From VXYL01 sp965243095 (GTDB lineage: Bacteria; Pseudomonadota; Gammaproteobacteria; Pseudomonadales; Azotimanducaceae), in assembly GCA_965243095.1 (NCBI GenBank), contig OZ251530.1, positions 558,001 to 622,000 of the forward strand: a stretch of DNA of 64,000 nucleotides. The letters run 5' to 3'. Position 1 is the first letter of the stretch. The number at the start of each line of letters is the position of its first letter. A model generated the notes under the pieces. The model saw only the letters and a list, made by a program, of their open reading frames with translations, did no database searches and had not been told where the DNA came from. A program made the translations under genes and the position numbers. This document shows positions 1 through 8,324 of this stretch, piece after piece.

Positions 1-1
1 C

Positions 2-427
2 ATCGCCGCCCTTGACGTGTCCATTCAAGCGCAGGTGGTGAATCTGCTGGCGGATTTGCGCGAGCGCCTGCGGCTCACCTACCTGTTCATCTCCCACGAC
101 CTCGCCTTGGTGCGGCACATCGCCGACCGCGTGGCGGTGATGTATCTCGGCAAGATCGTCGAGTTGGCGCCGGCCGGCGAACTCTACGAGCAGCCGCTGC
201 ATCCGTACACTCAGGCGCTGCTTTCCGCCGCGCCCGGGCATGATCCGCGCGCCGAAGCGCGCCGCGAGCGCATTCTGCTGCAAGGCGACGTGCCGAGCCC
301 GGCCGCGCCACCTTCGGGGTGCCGGTTCCGCACTCGTTGCCCGCAGGCCGCGGCGGTTTGCGCGCAGGAAGAACCCGCTTGGCGCGAAGCCCGGCCCGGC
401 CATGCCGTGGCTTGTCATTTCGCTTGA
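2..427 (+). CDS. oligopeptide/dipeptide ABC transporter ATP-binding protein (C-terminal part)
   Basis: The gene enters from the left edge, so only the last ~141 residues are visible. They begin just after the Walker B region with the D-loop (ALDVSIQAQVVNLL), followed by the switch histidine in LFISHDLALV. The C-terminal oligo_HPY-type domain (ELYEQPLHPYTQALLSAAP) ends with a GCRFRTRCP cysteine motif. This combination is characteristic of the OppF/DppF class of ATPases, which power periplasmic peptide import from the cytoplasmic face of the membrane. The remaining transporter subunits would lie upstream of the window. The stop codon is 17 nt before the next gene on the same strand. Substrate is not readable from this fragment. 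Confidence 0.9.
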   Translation: MAALDVSIQAQVVNLLADLRERLRLTYLFISHDLALVRHIADRVAVMYLGKIVELAPAGELYEQPLHPYTQALLSAAPGHDPRAEARRERILLQGDVPSPAAPPSGCRFRTRCPQAAAVCAQEEPAWREARPGHAVACHFA

Positions 428-444
428 GCAAGGTCGTTCGCGTT

Positions 445-2427
445 ATGTCCCTGAAGAACCCGAAAGAGTTCGCGGCCTCCGCCGAGCGCCCGCTGCTTTG
501 GGGCGTTTACGTCTGTCTCGGGTTGCTGCTGTTGACGCCGTTCGTGGTGACGCAAACCACCTACTTTCCGTTCGTGGTCGGCAAGGCGCTGTACGCACGC
601 GCCTTGATCGAGGTGCTGCTGTGCTTGTGGACGGTGCTGATGCTGCTGCGCCCATCCTTCCGGCCGCCGCGCTCCACGCTCTTGCTCTTGCTCGCCGCCG
701 GGTTGGCGGCACACGCCGTGGCGACGGTTTTCGGCGTGAGCCCGCTGCGCAGCGCCTGGTCCAACTACGAGCGCATGCAGGGGCTGGTGGACGCCGCGCA
801 CTGGTTCGCCCTCGCGCTGGTGGCGGTGTCGGTGCTGCGCGAGGGTGGGCAAGTGCGGGTGTTGTTGAACGCGAACCTCGGCGTGGCGTTCGCCATTGGC
901 GTTCTGGCCGTCGTCGGCTATTTCACGGTGGATGTGCCGCTCTACGACATTGTGGAACGAGACGCGCCGCGGATCGGTTCCGTGTTCGGCAACGCGACGT
1001 ATTTGGCCGCGTACGCGACCACCAATTTGCTTCTCGCGGCCGGATTCCTAGTGCGCTCCTTCATGGGCATTGGCAAAAAAGCCCGTGGCGGCATTGCGCC
1101 GTGGCTTGCGCGCGCTTTCTGGGTGGCGACCGCGCTGCTCTGCCTGTTCGCGTTGATCGTGAGCGGCTCCTTCACCGCCTTGGTGGCGTTGGCGGCGGGG
1201 CTCGCGGTGTTGGCGGTGGCCGCGATTGGCTTCGTTCGCTCGCGCGTTTTCCGCCGGCTCGCGCTTGGCGCCGCCGTGCTCGCCGGCTTGGGCGCGACGG
1301 GGTTGGCGGCGGTCTTCTTGTTCCCCGGCGCGTTTCCGGCGATTACGGAGGCGACCTTGGAGCAACCCTTGCTGCAGCGCATCGCCGACGCCAACGTACA
1401 CAATCCCAGCTTCCGCAAACGTCGCCTCGCTTGGAGCGCGGGCATCGATGGCTTTGCGGAAAAACCGTGGCTTGGTTGGGGGCCGGAGAACTATGTGGTG
1501 GTGTTCGGGCGCTACGCAACGGGTTTTGGCATCAAGACCGAGATACACGATTACGCGCACAACAAGCTCATTGAGGAGGCGGCGACCAAAGGACTGCTCG
1601 GCTTGGTCTGCCACTTGGCGCTGTGGCTGTTCGTGTTCCACGTCGTTTGGCGGGCGGCGAGGAACGGGGCGGCTCCGGATCGCGTGTTTGCCGTGTTCGT
1701 GGGCGCCGCGCTGGTGGCGTTCTTCGTGCAACAACAAGCGCTGGTGGATGCGTTGTCCATTTCGTTGCAGCTAACGCTGCTGCTGGTGTTTGTCGCCAAC
1801 GTGGAGATGGCGGAGCGCCGGCGGGACCTGCCTGTTTGGCGTTGGCCGACCATCGCGGCGCTGTCGCGGTGGCGGCGGGAGCGTGGCGGGCTTGCTGTGC
1901 CGCCGTTAGCCCGGCGTTTGGCCATCGCCGTGTGTGCTTGCGCGCTGGTGGCGTTGGCCGCCGCCGGCATGACGACGAACCACGCGATATACCAAGCGGC
2001 CACCAACATTGCCGGGTTCGGGTCGGTGCGACCCGTCCGCCAGCGGCCGTTGGCGCACATGGAGCAGGCGCTGCGGGACTTCGAACCCATGGCGAACTCC
2101 ACCCGGCTGACGCTGTTCGCCAGTATGCGCACCCGATGGGCCGCGTTGCGTGTGCGCCGCGGCGCGGAGGCGAGACGTCTGCTTGCCCGCATTGGCGAGG
2201 AAGGTGTACTTGCCGTGGCGGCGGAGCCGGAGAATTGGCAGATCCACGCCGCTTTGGCCAAGGTGTATTGCGTCGCTAGTCGAACCGAGCCGGGCTACAC
2301 GGCGTTGTCCGCGCGCGAGCGCGCGAAGGCGCTGGCGCTGGCGCCGAAAATGGACTCGTTTCTGACGTGGGATCTGGTCACCAAAGAGCGCTGCCACGGC
2401 GACCGCGCGCCCGACTCAACAGAGTAA
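445..2427 (+). CDS. O-antigen ligase/polymerase family membrane protein (Wzy_C/WaaL-like)
   Basis: A 660-residue protein with about ten hydrophobic segments in its first ~530 residues. The diagnostic Wzy_C region lies around residues 330-395 and includes GIDGFAEKPWLGWGPENY, then the HDYAHNKLIEEAATKGLLG motif that carries the conserved His of O-antigen ligases. Such enzymes join polysaccharide repeats to lipid A-core or to other acceptors on the periplasmic face. The C-terminal ~170 residues form an Arg/Ala-rich helical soluble tail that could be TPR-like. I chose ATG 445 because the reading frame upstream of it is the antisense-like continuation over the ABC gene, and AAGG lies a few bases ahead. 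The last 12 nt overlap the end of the convergent proS. The acceptor is unknown. Confidence 0.8.
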   Translation: MSLKNPKEFAASAERPLLWGVYVCLGLLLLTPFVVTQTTYFPFVVGKALYARALIEVLLCLWTVLMLLRPSFRPPRSTLLLLLAAGLAAHAVATVFGVSPLRSAWSNYERMQGLVDAAHWFALALVAVSVLREGGQVRVLLNANLGVAFAIGVLAVVGYFTVDVPLYDIVERDAPRIGSVFGNATYLAAYATTNLLLAAGFLVRSFMGIGKKARGGIAPWLARAFWVATALLCLFALIVSGSFTALVALAAGLAVLAVAAIGFVRSRVFRRLALGAAVLAGLGATGLAAVFLFPGAFPAITEATLEQPLLQRIADANVHNPSFRKRRLAWSAGIDGFAEKPWLGWGPENYVVVFGRYATGFGIKTEIHDYAHNKLIEEAATKGLLGLVCHLALWLFVFHVVWRAARNGAAPDRVFAVFVGAALVAFFVQQQALVDALSISLQLTLLLVFVANVEMAERRRDLPVWRWPTIAALSRWRRERGGLAVPPLARRLAIAVCACALVALAAAGMTTNHAIYQAATNIAGFGSVRPVRQRPLAHMEQALRDFEPMANSTRLTLFASMRTRWAALRVRRGAEARRLLARIGEEGVLAVAAEPENWQIHAALAKVYCVASRTEPGYTALSARERAKALALAPKMDSFLTWDLVTKERCHGDRAPDSTE

Positions 2428-4104
2428 AGACAGGATCTCTTCCGGCGGCACCTTGCGCGCGCTGCCGTTGTCGCGTCGCTGAAGTTCCACCATGCCTTCG
2501 CGCAGTGTGCGTTCTCCCACCGTGATGCGATGGGGACAGCCGATGAGGTCGGCGTCGGCGAACTTCACTCCCGCCCGCTCGTCGCGATCGTCGAGCAAAA
2601 CCTCGACGCCGGCCGCTTCCAGCTGCTCGTGCAACTGCTCGGCCATGCGCCGCACGGGATCGGATTTGACGTTGTTCAGCGCGACGATGTGAACGTCGAA
2701 AGGCGCCACCGCCTCCGGCCAGACGATGCCGGCGTCGTCGTGGCACTGCTCCACCACCGCCGCCACCGTGCGCGTGACGCCGAAGCCGTAGCAGCCCATG
2801 ATCGGCGCCACGCCGCGGCCGTCGCCATCTTGCACGGTCACGTTCATGGCGCGGGTGTACTTGGTGCCGAGCTTGAAGATGTGCCCCACCTCGATGCCGC
2901 GCATGAGTTCGAGCGGCCCGCTGCCATCCGCCGCCGCGTCGCCGGCGACGACGTTGCGCACATCCACGCGCTGCGGTTCGCCCACGTCGCGCGGCCAATT
3001 CACGCCGGTGTGGTGAAAGCCATCCTCGTTGGCGCCGCATACGAAACTGTTGAGCGCGGCCGCGCTGCCGTCCACGAACAGCGGCAAGTCCAGCCCCAGC
3101 GGGCCCAGCGAACCCACGCCGGTGCCCACCGCGGCGCGGATCTCGTCGGGCTCGGCGAACGCGAACGGACGGCGGATGCCGGGCAAGCGCGCCGCCTTGG
3201 CTTCGTTTAGCTGATGGTCGCCGCGCAGCACCAGCGCCGCCAAACCGTCGTCCTGCGTTCGCACGATCAGTGTTTTCACGCAACGATCGGGGGCCACGTT
3301 GAGCAGCCGCGCCACGCTTTCGATGGTGGCGGCGCCCGGCGTCGGCACACGGCGCAGTGGTTCCGGTTCCCCATCGTCCGCCAGCGCCGGCGCCGGAGCT
3401 TTCTCGACGTTGGCCGCGTAGCCGCTGGCCGGGCTGAAGGCCAGCTCGTCTTCGCCGTTGGCGGCGAGCACGTGGAACTCGTGCGATTCGCCGTCGCCGA
3501 TGGTGCCGGCGTCGGCTTCCACGGCGCGATACGTCAAGCCGATGCGCTCTAGGATGTTCGAGTAGCAGGTGTGCATGGCGGCGTAGGTTTGCTCGAAGGA
3601 GTCCTCGTCCAAGTGAAACGAGTAGCCGTCCTTCATGGTGAACTCGCGGGCGCGCATCAGGCCGAAGCGCGGGCGGATCTCGTCGCGGAACTTGGTCTGG
3701 ATGTGATAGAGGTTGCAGGGAAGCTGCTTGTAGCTCACGACGGTGCGCCGCACCAAGTCCGTCACCACCTCCTCCTGCGTCGGGCTTAGGCAGTAGTCGC
3801 GTTGGTGCCGGTCCTGCAGGCGGAGCATTTCCGGGCCCATGACGTCCCAGCGCCCGCTCTCCCGCCACAGCTCGGCCGGCTGCACCACCGGCATGAGCAC
3901 TTCCTGGGCGCCGGCGCGGGCCAGCTCCTCGCGCACAATGCGCTCGACCTTGCGCAGGACGCGCAAACCGAGGGGCAGCCAAGTGTACGAGCCGGTGGCC
4001 AAACGGCGGATGAAGCCGCCGCGCACCAGCAGTACATGGCTGGCGATCTCCGCATCCGCCGGCGCCTCGCGCAGCGTGGGAACAAGCAGTTGGCTGAACA
4101 GCAT
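2416..4104 (-). CDS. proS: prolyl-tRNA synthetase (bacterial type with editing domain)
   Basis: Charges tRNA-Pro with proline in the cytoplasm. The 562-residue protein matches the ~570-residue bacterial ProRS form: a class II catalytic core at the start (ASHVLLVRGGFIRRLATGSY, then SGRWDVMGPE and a THEEV-like TQEEVVTDL), an inserted YbaK-like editing domain at roughly residues 225-385 (CVKTLIVRTQ, LRGDHQLNEAK, FVCGANEDGFHHTGVN), and a C-terminal anticodon-binding domain (HIVALNNVK to the end). ATG 4104 gives the usual N terminus; an ATG 18 nt upstream is also possible. Its stop overlaps the convergent ligase-like gene by 12 nt. No missing catalytic motif was seen. Confidence 0.95.
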   Translation of the reverse strand: MLFSQLLVPTLREAPADAEIASHVLLVRGGFIRRLATGSYTWLPLGLRVLRKVERIVREELARAGAQEVLMPVVQPAELWRESGRWDVMGPEMLRLQDRHQRDYCLSPTQEEVVTDLVRRTVVSYKQLPCNLYHIQTKFRDEIRPRFGLMRAREFTMKDGYSFHLDEDSFEQTYAAMHTCYSNILERIGLTYRAVEADAGTIGDGESHEFHVLAANGEDELAFSPASGYAANVEKAPAPALADDGEPEPLRRVPTPGAATIESVARLLNVAPDRCVKTLIVRTQDDGLAALVLRGDHQLNEAKAARLPGIRRPFAFAEPDEIRAAVGTGVGSLGPLGLDLPLFVDGSAAALNSFVCGANEDGFHHTGVNWPRDVGEPQRVDVRNVVAGDAAADGSGPLELMRGIEVGHIFKLGTKYTRAMNVTVQDGDGRGVAPIMGCYGFGVTRTVAAVVEQCHDDAGIVWPEAVAPFDVHIVALNNVKSDPVRRMAEQLHEQLEAAGVEVLLDDRDERAGVKFADADLIGCPHRITVGERTLREGMVELQRRDNGSARKVPPEEILSLLC

Positions 4105-4231
4105 GGCGTGTGGACGCGGCAAGCCGGCGCACCCCGGCCAGCGCCGGGGTTCTTGCGCGGCGCGGTCGCCCGACTACGGCGGGGCCAAGACTTCCCTTGC
4201 TTTGGGTTGGCCTGCCGCTAGAGCGGCCTCG

Positions 4232-4606
4232 CTAAAGCACCATTTCCTTCATGCGTTTGAGCGGCGTGATGCGCACGCGGTTCTCCGCCGGCTTGGCGGG
4301 GATTTCGATCTGCTCGCCGGTCTTCGGGTTGCGCCCCATGCGCTTCTTCATGGCCGGCCGCTTCACCGAACGGATCTTCAGCAGCCCGGGCAGCGAGAAT
4401 TCCCCCACGGCGCGCTTCTTGATGTGCCGGTTGATCAACACCTCGAGCTGATCCAGCACGCCCTCCACCTGCGCTCGCGTGAGGCCCGTCTCGCTGGCGA
4501 GGTGCGAGAGCACGGCCGCCTTGGACATTTTTGCCCGGATCGCGGTGACCTTGGGAGCGGCCGCGGCGGCCTTCGGTTTGGCTTTGGAAGCGGCTTTTTG
4601 CGCCAT
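4232..4606 (-). CDS. HU/IHF-family DNA-binding protein with basic/Ala N-terminal extension
   Basis: A 124-residue nucleoid-type protein. The HU-like fold runs from about residue 27 (MSKAAVLSHLASETGLTRAQ) to the end, with the HU motif GRNPKTGEQIEIPAKP replacing the usual GRNPKTG-E-I--A arm sequence. The first ~25 residues (MAQKAASKAKPKAAAAAP) are Lys/Ala-rich, a feature of some larger HU homologues and absent from the 90-residue E. coli proteins. It probably binds and bends DNA without strong sequence preference. It is transcribed away from the ribosomal operon, and a good sigma70-like promoter lies about 80 nt upstream. AAGGAA precedes ATG 4606 at suitable spacing. Confidence 0.85.
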   Translation of the reverse strand: MAQKAASKAKPKAAAAAPKVTAIRAKMSKAAVLSHLASETGLTRAQVEGVLDQLEVLINRHIKKRAVGEFSLPGLLKIRSVKRPAMKKRMGRNPKTGEQIEIPAKPAENRVRITPLKRMKEMVL

Positions 4607-4691
4607 GGGAAGTTCCTTTCAAGAAGTTGCGAATGTGCTTTCGGTTGCGGAGCGCCGCCGGGCACCCCCGCGCCCAGCACCGATGCGCGCC

Positions 4692-4720
4692 AAAATAGCC
4701 CAAACCTTGGCGAATGCCAA
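4692..4720 (-). promoter_or_regulatory. sigma70-type promoter for the HU-like gene
   Basis: On the minus strand TTGGCA (4720-4715; five of six to TTGACA) is separated by exactly 17 nt from TATTTT (4697-4692; four of six to TATAAT). Transcription would start near 4685, giving a leader of about 79 nt before ATG 4606. Not confirmed by anything beyond consensus and spacing. Confidence 0.5.
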
Positions 4721-4903
4721 GCAAAAAAGAGCGGTTTCGGCGCTAGCCGCCGAAAATCCGGCAAACGCGCGGTTCACGGCCACGAAATAGCTGACGAAAA
4801 CGCCTGCTCGACTCCCAACCGCACTGGCGCTTTGTAGCTAAATATAGAAAAAACAATAGGTTATCGACCGAACGCTCCGAGCAAGCGCGTGTTGTTTGGC
4901 ATC

Positions 4904-4932
4904 TTGCACAGGTGCGCGGGCGCGAGTAAGAT
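4904..4932 (+). promoter_or_regulatory. candidate promoter for the rplP-rplQ operon
   Basis: TTGCAC (4904-4909), a 17-nt spacer and TAAGAT (4927-4932). The -35 match is modest (TTG conserved) and the -10 matches four of six. Position and orientation fit a promoter for the ribosomal operon, which starts at rplP and therefore needs its own promoter. The predicted leader is about 194 nt. Confidence 0.4.
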
Positions 4933-5132
4933 GCGCCGTTCGATTCGGAGCGGGTCGCGGTTTTGTTCGCCTTGCCCAAACGCGAAACGCAGGGCGGGCG
5001 GGAGCGCTCCCAAGCATCAGCGGCTGGGCATTGCGACGGCGGGATGATGGCCGTTGCGATGTGTCGCGCATGGCGCGGCGGTGCGCCGCCGGCGAACGGA
5101 TCGAACTTTACGGACACTAGGGGAAAGCAAGG

Positions 5133-5546
5133 GTGCTGCAACCCAAGAAAACGAAGTTCCGCAAGCAGCAGAAGGGCCGCAATCGCGGCTTGGCGAGCCG
5201 CGGCAACCGCGTGAGCTTCGGCGAATACGGCCTGAAGGCGATTGGCCGCGGCCGGCTGACGGCGCGCCAGATCGAAGCCGGACGTCGCGCCATGACGCGC
5301 CATGTGCGGCGTGGCGGCAAGGTGTGGATCCGCGTCTTCCCGGACAAGCCCATCACCAAGAAGCCGCTGGAGGTTCGCCAAGGCAAAGGCAAGGGCGGCG
5401 TCGAGTACTGGGTGGCGCAGATTCAACCCGGCCGCGTGCTCTACGAGATGGAGGGCGTCGCCGAGGATGTGGCCCGCCGGGCGCTCACTCTGGCCGCCGC
5501 CAAGCTGCCGTTTCAGACGGCGTTCGTGAAACGCGCCTTGGCGTAA
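5133..5546 (+). CDS. rplP: 50S ribosomal protein L16
   Basis: The 137-residue protein is full length for L16, with the N terminus MLQPKKTKFRKQQKGRNRG and the RRGGKVWIRVFPDKPITKKP and GKGKGGVEYWVAQIQPGR motifs. L16 binds 23S rRNA near the A-site tRNA in the large subunit. The start is GTG 5133, preceded by AGGGGAAAG. It is the first gene of the cluster here; in most bacteria rplP sits inside the S10 operon after rpsC, so the operon is broken immediately before this gene. A small duplicated piece of rpmC follows within 5 nt. Confidence 0.97.
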   Translation: MLQPKKTKFRKQQKGRNRGLASRGNRVSFGEYGLKAIGRGRLTARQIEAGRRAMTRHVRRGGKVWIRVFPDKPITKKPLEVRQGKGKGGVEYWVAQIQPGRVLYEMEGVAEDVARRALTLAAAKLPFQTAFVKRALA

Positions 5547-5550
5547 TCCC

Positions 5551-5634
5551 GTGAAAGCCGCCGAACTGCGCGAAAAGACGCCCGATGAGTTGGCGGACGG
5601 CCTCGTGAACTTTGCCTTGGTGGGATGCAAGTGA
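5551..5634 (+). pseudogene. 27-codon duplicated 5' fragment of rpmC, overlapping the rpmC start
   Basis: Directly after rplP a GTG at 5551 opens a short frame whose first ~16 codons read VKAAELREKTPDELAD, almost the same as the start of L29 (VKAAELREKTADELAD), which begins exactly 80 nt later at 5631. After residue 16 the similarity stops and the frame runs GLVNFALVGCK to TGA at 5632-5634. That stop overlaps the GTG of rpmC (GTGA). The nucleotide differences between the two copies are mostly synonymous third positions. It is either the scar of a tandem duplication or a short translated leader that couples rplP to rpmC. No strong ribosome binding site is seen before GTG 5551. Confidence 0.7.
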
Positions 5635-5822
5635 AAGCCGCTGAACTTCGTGAAAAGACCGCCGACGAGTTGGCGGATGAGTTGCTGCGCTTGCGCAAGG
5701 AGCAGTTTTCGTTGCGGATGCAGCGGGCAAGCGAACAGTTGCCGCAATCCCACCTGCTGGTGGAGACGCGACGCGACATCGCCCGGGTGAAAACCGTGCT
5801 GCGCGAGAAGCACGGCAAGTAA
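5631..5822 (+). CDS. rpmC: 50S ribosomal protein L29
   Basis: A 63-residue protein starting VKAAELREKTADELADELL, with the L29 signature LRKEQFSLRMQRASEQLPQ and VRRD-like ETRRDIARVKT. The length equals that of E. coli L29 when GTG 5631 is used; ATG 5625 is in frame two codons earlier and would add two residues. L29 lies at the polypeptide exit tunnel, where trigger factor and SRP dock. The chosen start overlaps the stop of the duplicated 5' fragment described above, suggesting coupled translation. Confidence 0.95.
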   Translation: MKAAELREKTADELADELLRLRKEQFSLRMQRASEQLPQSHLLVETRRDIARVKTVLREKHGK

Positions 5823-5852
5823 ACGCGGCAAGAACGCGGCAAGCAGAGAAAA

Positions 5853-6275
5853 ATGGCGATGGCTGATTCCACTGAAAACGCGGGCGCGCCGAACGACGTC
5901 GCGCCGGACGCGGCACCCGCAGCAGAAGCCGAGGCACCGCAGACGCTCGCCGAGGACAGTGCTGCCGAGCCGGCTGCGAGCGAGCCGACCGCGGACGAGC
6001 CTGCGGCAGCGCAAACCCCGCCGCCCCGCCCGCCCCGCGAGATGACCGGCGTGGTCACCTCCAGCAAGCCGAACAAAACCATCGTGGTGCACGTGGAACG
6101 CCGCGTGAAGCACCCGGTGTACGGCAAGTTCATCCGTCGCTCCACCAAGCTGGCAGCGCACGACGAGGCCAACGCCTGCAACGAGGGCGACACGGTGACC
6201 ATTCGCCAAACGCGCCCCATCTCCAAGACCAAGAGCTGGACGCTCGGGCGCATCGTCGAACGCGCCGGCGCGTGA
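5853..6275 (+). CDS. rpsQ: 30S ribosomal protein S17 with ~60-residue Ala/Glu/Pro-rich N-terminal extension
   Basis: The S17 core begins near residue 62 (REMTGVVTSSKPNKTIVVHV) and continues through RVKHPVYGKFIRRSTKLAAHD and the C-terminal TRPISKTKSWTLGRIVERA. S17 is a primary 16S rRNA-binding protein with an OB fold. E. coli S17 is about 84 residues; this protein is 140. The extra N-terminal stretch is acidic, low complexity and rich in Ala, Glu and Pro, with no internal ATG between residue 3 and the core. Starts at ATG 5853 or 5859 are both possible. The extension is unlikely to bind rRNA directly because of its negative charge. Confidence 0.95.
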   Translation: MAMADSTENAGAPNDVAPDAAPAAEAEAPQTLAEDSAAEPAASEPTADEPAAAQTPPPRPPREMTGVVTSSKPNKTIVVHVERRVKHPVYGKFIRRSTKLAAHDEANACNEGDTVTIRQTRPISKTKSWTLGRIVERAGA

Positions 6276-6321
6276 TCGATCTTTCGTTGGCCAAAAAAAG
6301 AACACCTAGGAGCAGCGCAAG

Positions 6322-6690
6322 ATGATCCAAGCCGAATCCATGTTGGAAATCGCCGACAACAGCGGCGCGCGCCGGGTGCAGTGCATCAAGGTGCTCGGCG
6401 GTTCGCATCGCCGCTACGCCGGCATCGGCGACGTGGTGAAGGTCACCGTCAAGGAAGCCATCCCGCGCGGCCGGGTTCGCAAAGGCCAGGTGATGAACGC
6501 CGTGGTGGTGCGCACCCGCCGCGGCGTACGCCGCACGGACGGCTCGCTGATTCGCTTCGATCAGAACGCCGCGGTGCTGCTCACCGCCGGCTTGCAGCCG
6601 GTGGGCACGCGCATCTTCGGCCCGGTCACCCGCGAACTGCGCACGGAACGCTTCATGCGCATCATTTCGCTCGCGCCGGAAGTGCTCTAG
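6322..6690 (+). CDS. rplN: 50S ribosomal protein L14
   Basis: The 122-residue length is exact for L14. It starts MIQAESMLEIADNSGARRVQ and carries the family signature around residues 60-90 (RGRVRKGQVMNAVVVRTRRG, GSLIRFDQNAAVLL). L14 sits at the subunit interface and forms intersubunit bridges. AGGAG lies ahead of the start. No unusual feature. Confidence 0.97.
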   Translation: MIQAESMLEIADNSGARRVQCIKVLGGSHRRYAGIGDVVKVTVKEAIPRGRVRKGQVMNAVVVRTRRGVRRTDGSLIRFDQNAAVLLTAGLQPVGTRIFGPVTRELRTERFMRIISLAPEVL

Positions 6691-6710
6691 TTTTCGTGAG
6701 CGAAACGGCC

Positions 6711-7022
6711 ATGCGCAAGATCCAGAAAGACGACGAGGTGGTGGTGATCGCCGGCCGCGACAAGGGCCGGCGCAGCGCCGTCACCAAGATCATCGGCGAT
6801 CGCGCCATCGTCTCCGGCGTCAACATGGTGAAGAAGCACATGCGGCCGAATCCGCAGACGAACGAAGTCGGCGGCATCAAGGAGATGGAAGCGCCCATCG
6901 CCATCTCCAACATCGCGCTGATCAACCCGGAAACGGAGAAGGCCGACCGCGTCGCCATCCGTATGGTGGACGGCAAGCGCGCCCGCTTCTTCAAATCCAC
7001 CAATACGCCGGTGGACTCCTGA
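6711..7022 (+). CDS. rplX: 50S ribosomal protein L24
   Basis: A 103-residue protein starting MRKIQKDDEVVVIAGRDKG, a KOW motif typical of L24, followed by VSGVNMVKKHMRPNPQTNEV and GGIKEMEAPIAISNIAL. L24 initiates large-subunit assembly. ATG 6711 gives the family N terminus; GTG 6696 in the same frame would add five residues. The TGA overlaps the next start (TGATG at 7020-7024), pointing to coupled translation with rplE. Confidence 0.96.
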   Translation: MRKIQKDDEVVVIAGRDKGRRSAVTKIIGDRAIVSGVNMVKKHMRPNPQTNEVGGIKEMEAPIAISNIALINPETEKADRVAIRMVDGKRARFFKSTNTPVDS

Positions 7023-7561
7023 TGGCCAACTTGCGCGACAAGTACGTGCAGGAGATTCGTCCGCGCTTGATCGAGGAGTTCGGCTACACCTCGCCGATGG
7101 CCGCGCCGCGGCTCGCCAAGGTGACGCTGAACATGGGCGTCGGCGAAGCGGTGGCGGACCGCAAGATCATGGACAACGCGGTGGCGGATCTCACCTTGAT
7201 CGCTGGACAGCGCCCGATGGTCACCACGGCGCGCAAATCCGAAGCCGGATTCAAGATCCGCGAGGGTTTCGCCATCGGTTGCAAGGTCACGCTGCGGCGC
7301 GAGCGCATGTACGAGTTCGTGGAACGGCTGATCAGCATCGCCATTCCCCGCATGAGGGACTTTCGCGGCCTCAACCCGCGCTCCTTCGACGGCCGCGGCA
7401 ACTTCTCCATGGGCATCGCCGAGCAGATCAACTTCCCGGAAATCGACTACGACCGCATCGACAAGATCCGCGGCCTCGACATCACCATCACCACCACGGC
7501 CAAAACGAACGGGGAAGGCTTGGCGCTGCTCAAGGCGTTCAACTTCCCGTTTCGGAACTGA
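7022..7561 (+). CDS. rplE: 50S ribosomal protein L5
   Basis: A 179-residue L5, identical in length to E. coli L5. Motifs include MANLRDKYVQEIRPRLIEEF, the conserved KVTLNMGVGEAVAD, GQRPMVTTARKSEAGFKIRE and FRGLNPRSFDGRGNFSMGI. L5 binds 5S rRNA and contacts P-site tRNA. The start codon shares one base with the rplX stop. Confidence 0.97.
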   Translation: MANLRDKYVQEIRPRLIEEFGYTSPMAAPRLAKVTLNMGVGEAVADRKIMDNAVADLTLIAGQRPMVTTARKSEAGFKIREGFAIGCKVTLRRERMYEFVERLISIAIPRMRDFRGLNPRSFDGRGNFSMGIAEQINFPEIDYDRIDKIRGLDITITTTAKTNGEGLALLKAFNFPFRN

Positions 7562-7598
7562 CGGCACCCACGGCACACGCAGAAAGGCAAACCAGCAC

Positions 7599-7904
7599 AT
7601 GGCCAAAATCTCCATCGTCGAGCGCGAAAAGAAGCGGCGCAAAGTCGTCGCCAAGTACGCCGCCCGACGCGCCGAACTGAAGAAGATCATCGGCGACCGC
7701 CACGCCTCGGACGAAGACCGTTGGCAGGCGCAACTGCAACTGCAGCAACTGCCGCGCAACGCCTCGCCGGTGCGCTTGCGCTCGCGCTGCGCCCAAACCG
7801 GGCGCTCGCGCGGGGTGTACTCCAAGTTCGGCCTCGGCCGCAGCAAGCTGCGCGAAGCGGCGATGCGCGGCGACATTCCCGGCCTCGTCAAAGCGAGTTG
7901 GTGA
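7599..7904 (+). CDS. rpsN: 30S ribosomal protein S14 (zinc-independent long form)
   Basis: The 101-residue length and the absence of a CxxC zinc motif mark this as the long C-minus S14 form. Sequence includes ERVKKRRKVV-like EREKKRRKVVAKYAARRAEL, LQQLPRNASPVRLRSRCAQT and the C-terminal RGVYSKFGLGRSKLREAAMR. It is required for late assembly of the small-subunit head. Four bases separate its stop from rpsH. Confidence 0.97.
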   Translation: MAKISIVEREKKRRKVVAKYAARRAELKKIIGDRHASDEDRWQAQLQLQQLPRNASPVRLRSRCAQTGRSRGVYSKFGLGRSKLREAAMRGDIPGLVKASW

Positions 7905-7908
7905 GCCG

Positions 7909-8301
<393 letters not shown>

Positions 8302-8324
8302 GGGCTTACGGGGGATTTGCGGAA

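Larger units (their letters stand above)
4607..5132. other. 526-nt divergent intergenic region between HU-like gene and rplP
   Basis: No convincing coding region is present on either strand. It holds one promoter candidate for each flanking gene (described separately) and an unusually A+T-rich patch at about 4833-4865 (TAGCTAAATATAGAAAAAAC and following) in otherwise G+C-rich DNA. The leader between the predicted rplP start of transcription (~4939) and the rplP start codon is nearly 200 nt, long enough for post-transcriptional control, but I see no recognisable riboswitch or ribosomal-protein binding structure. The S10-operon genes expected upstream of rplP (rpsJ to rpsC) are absent and no remnant of rpsC was recognised. 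Confidence 0.6.
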
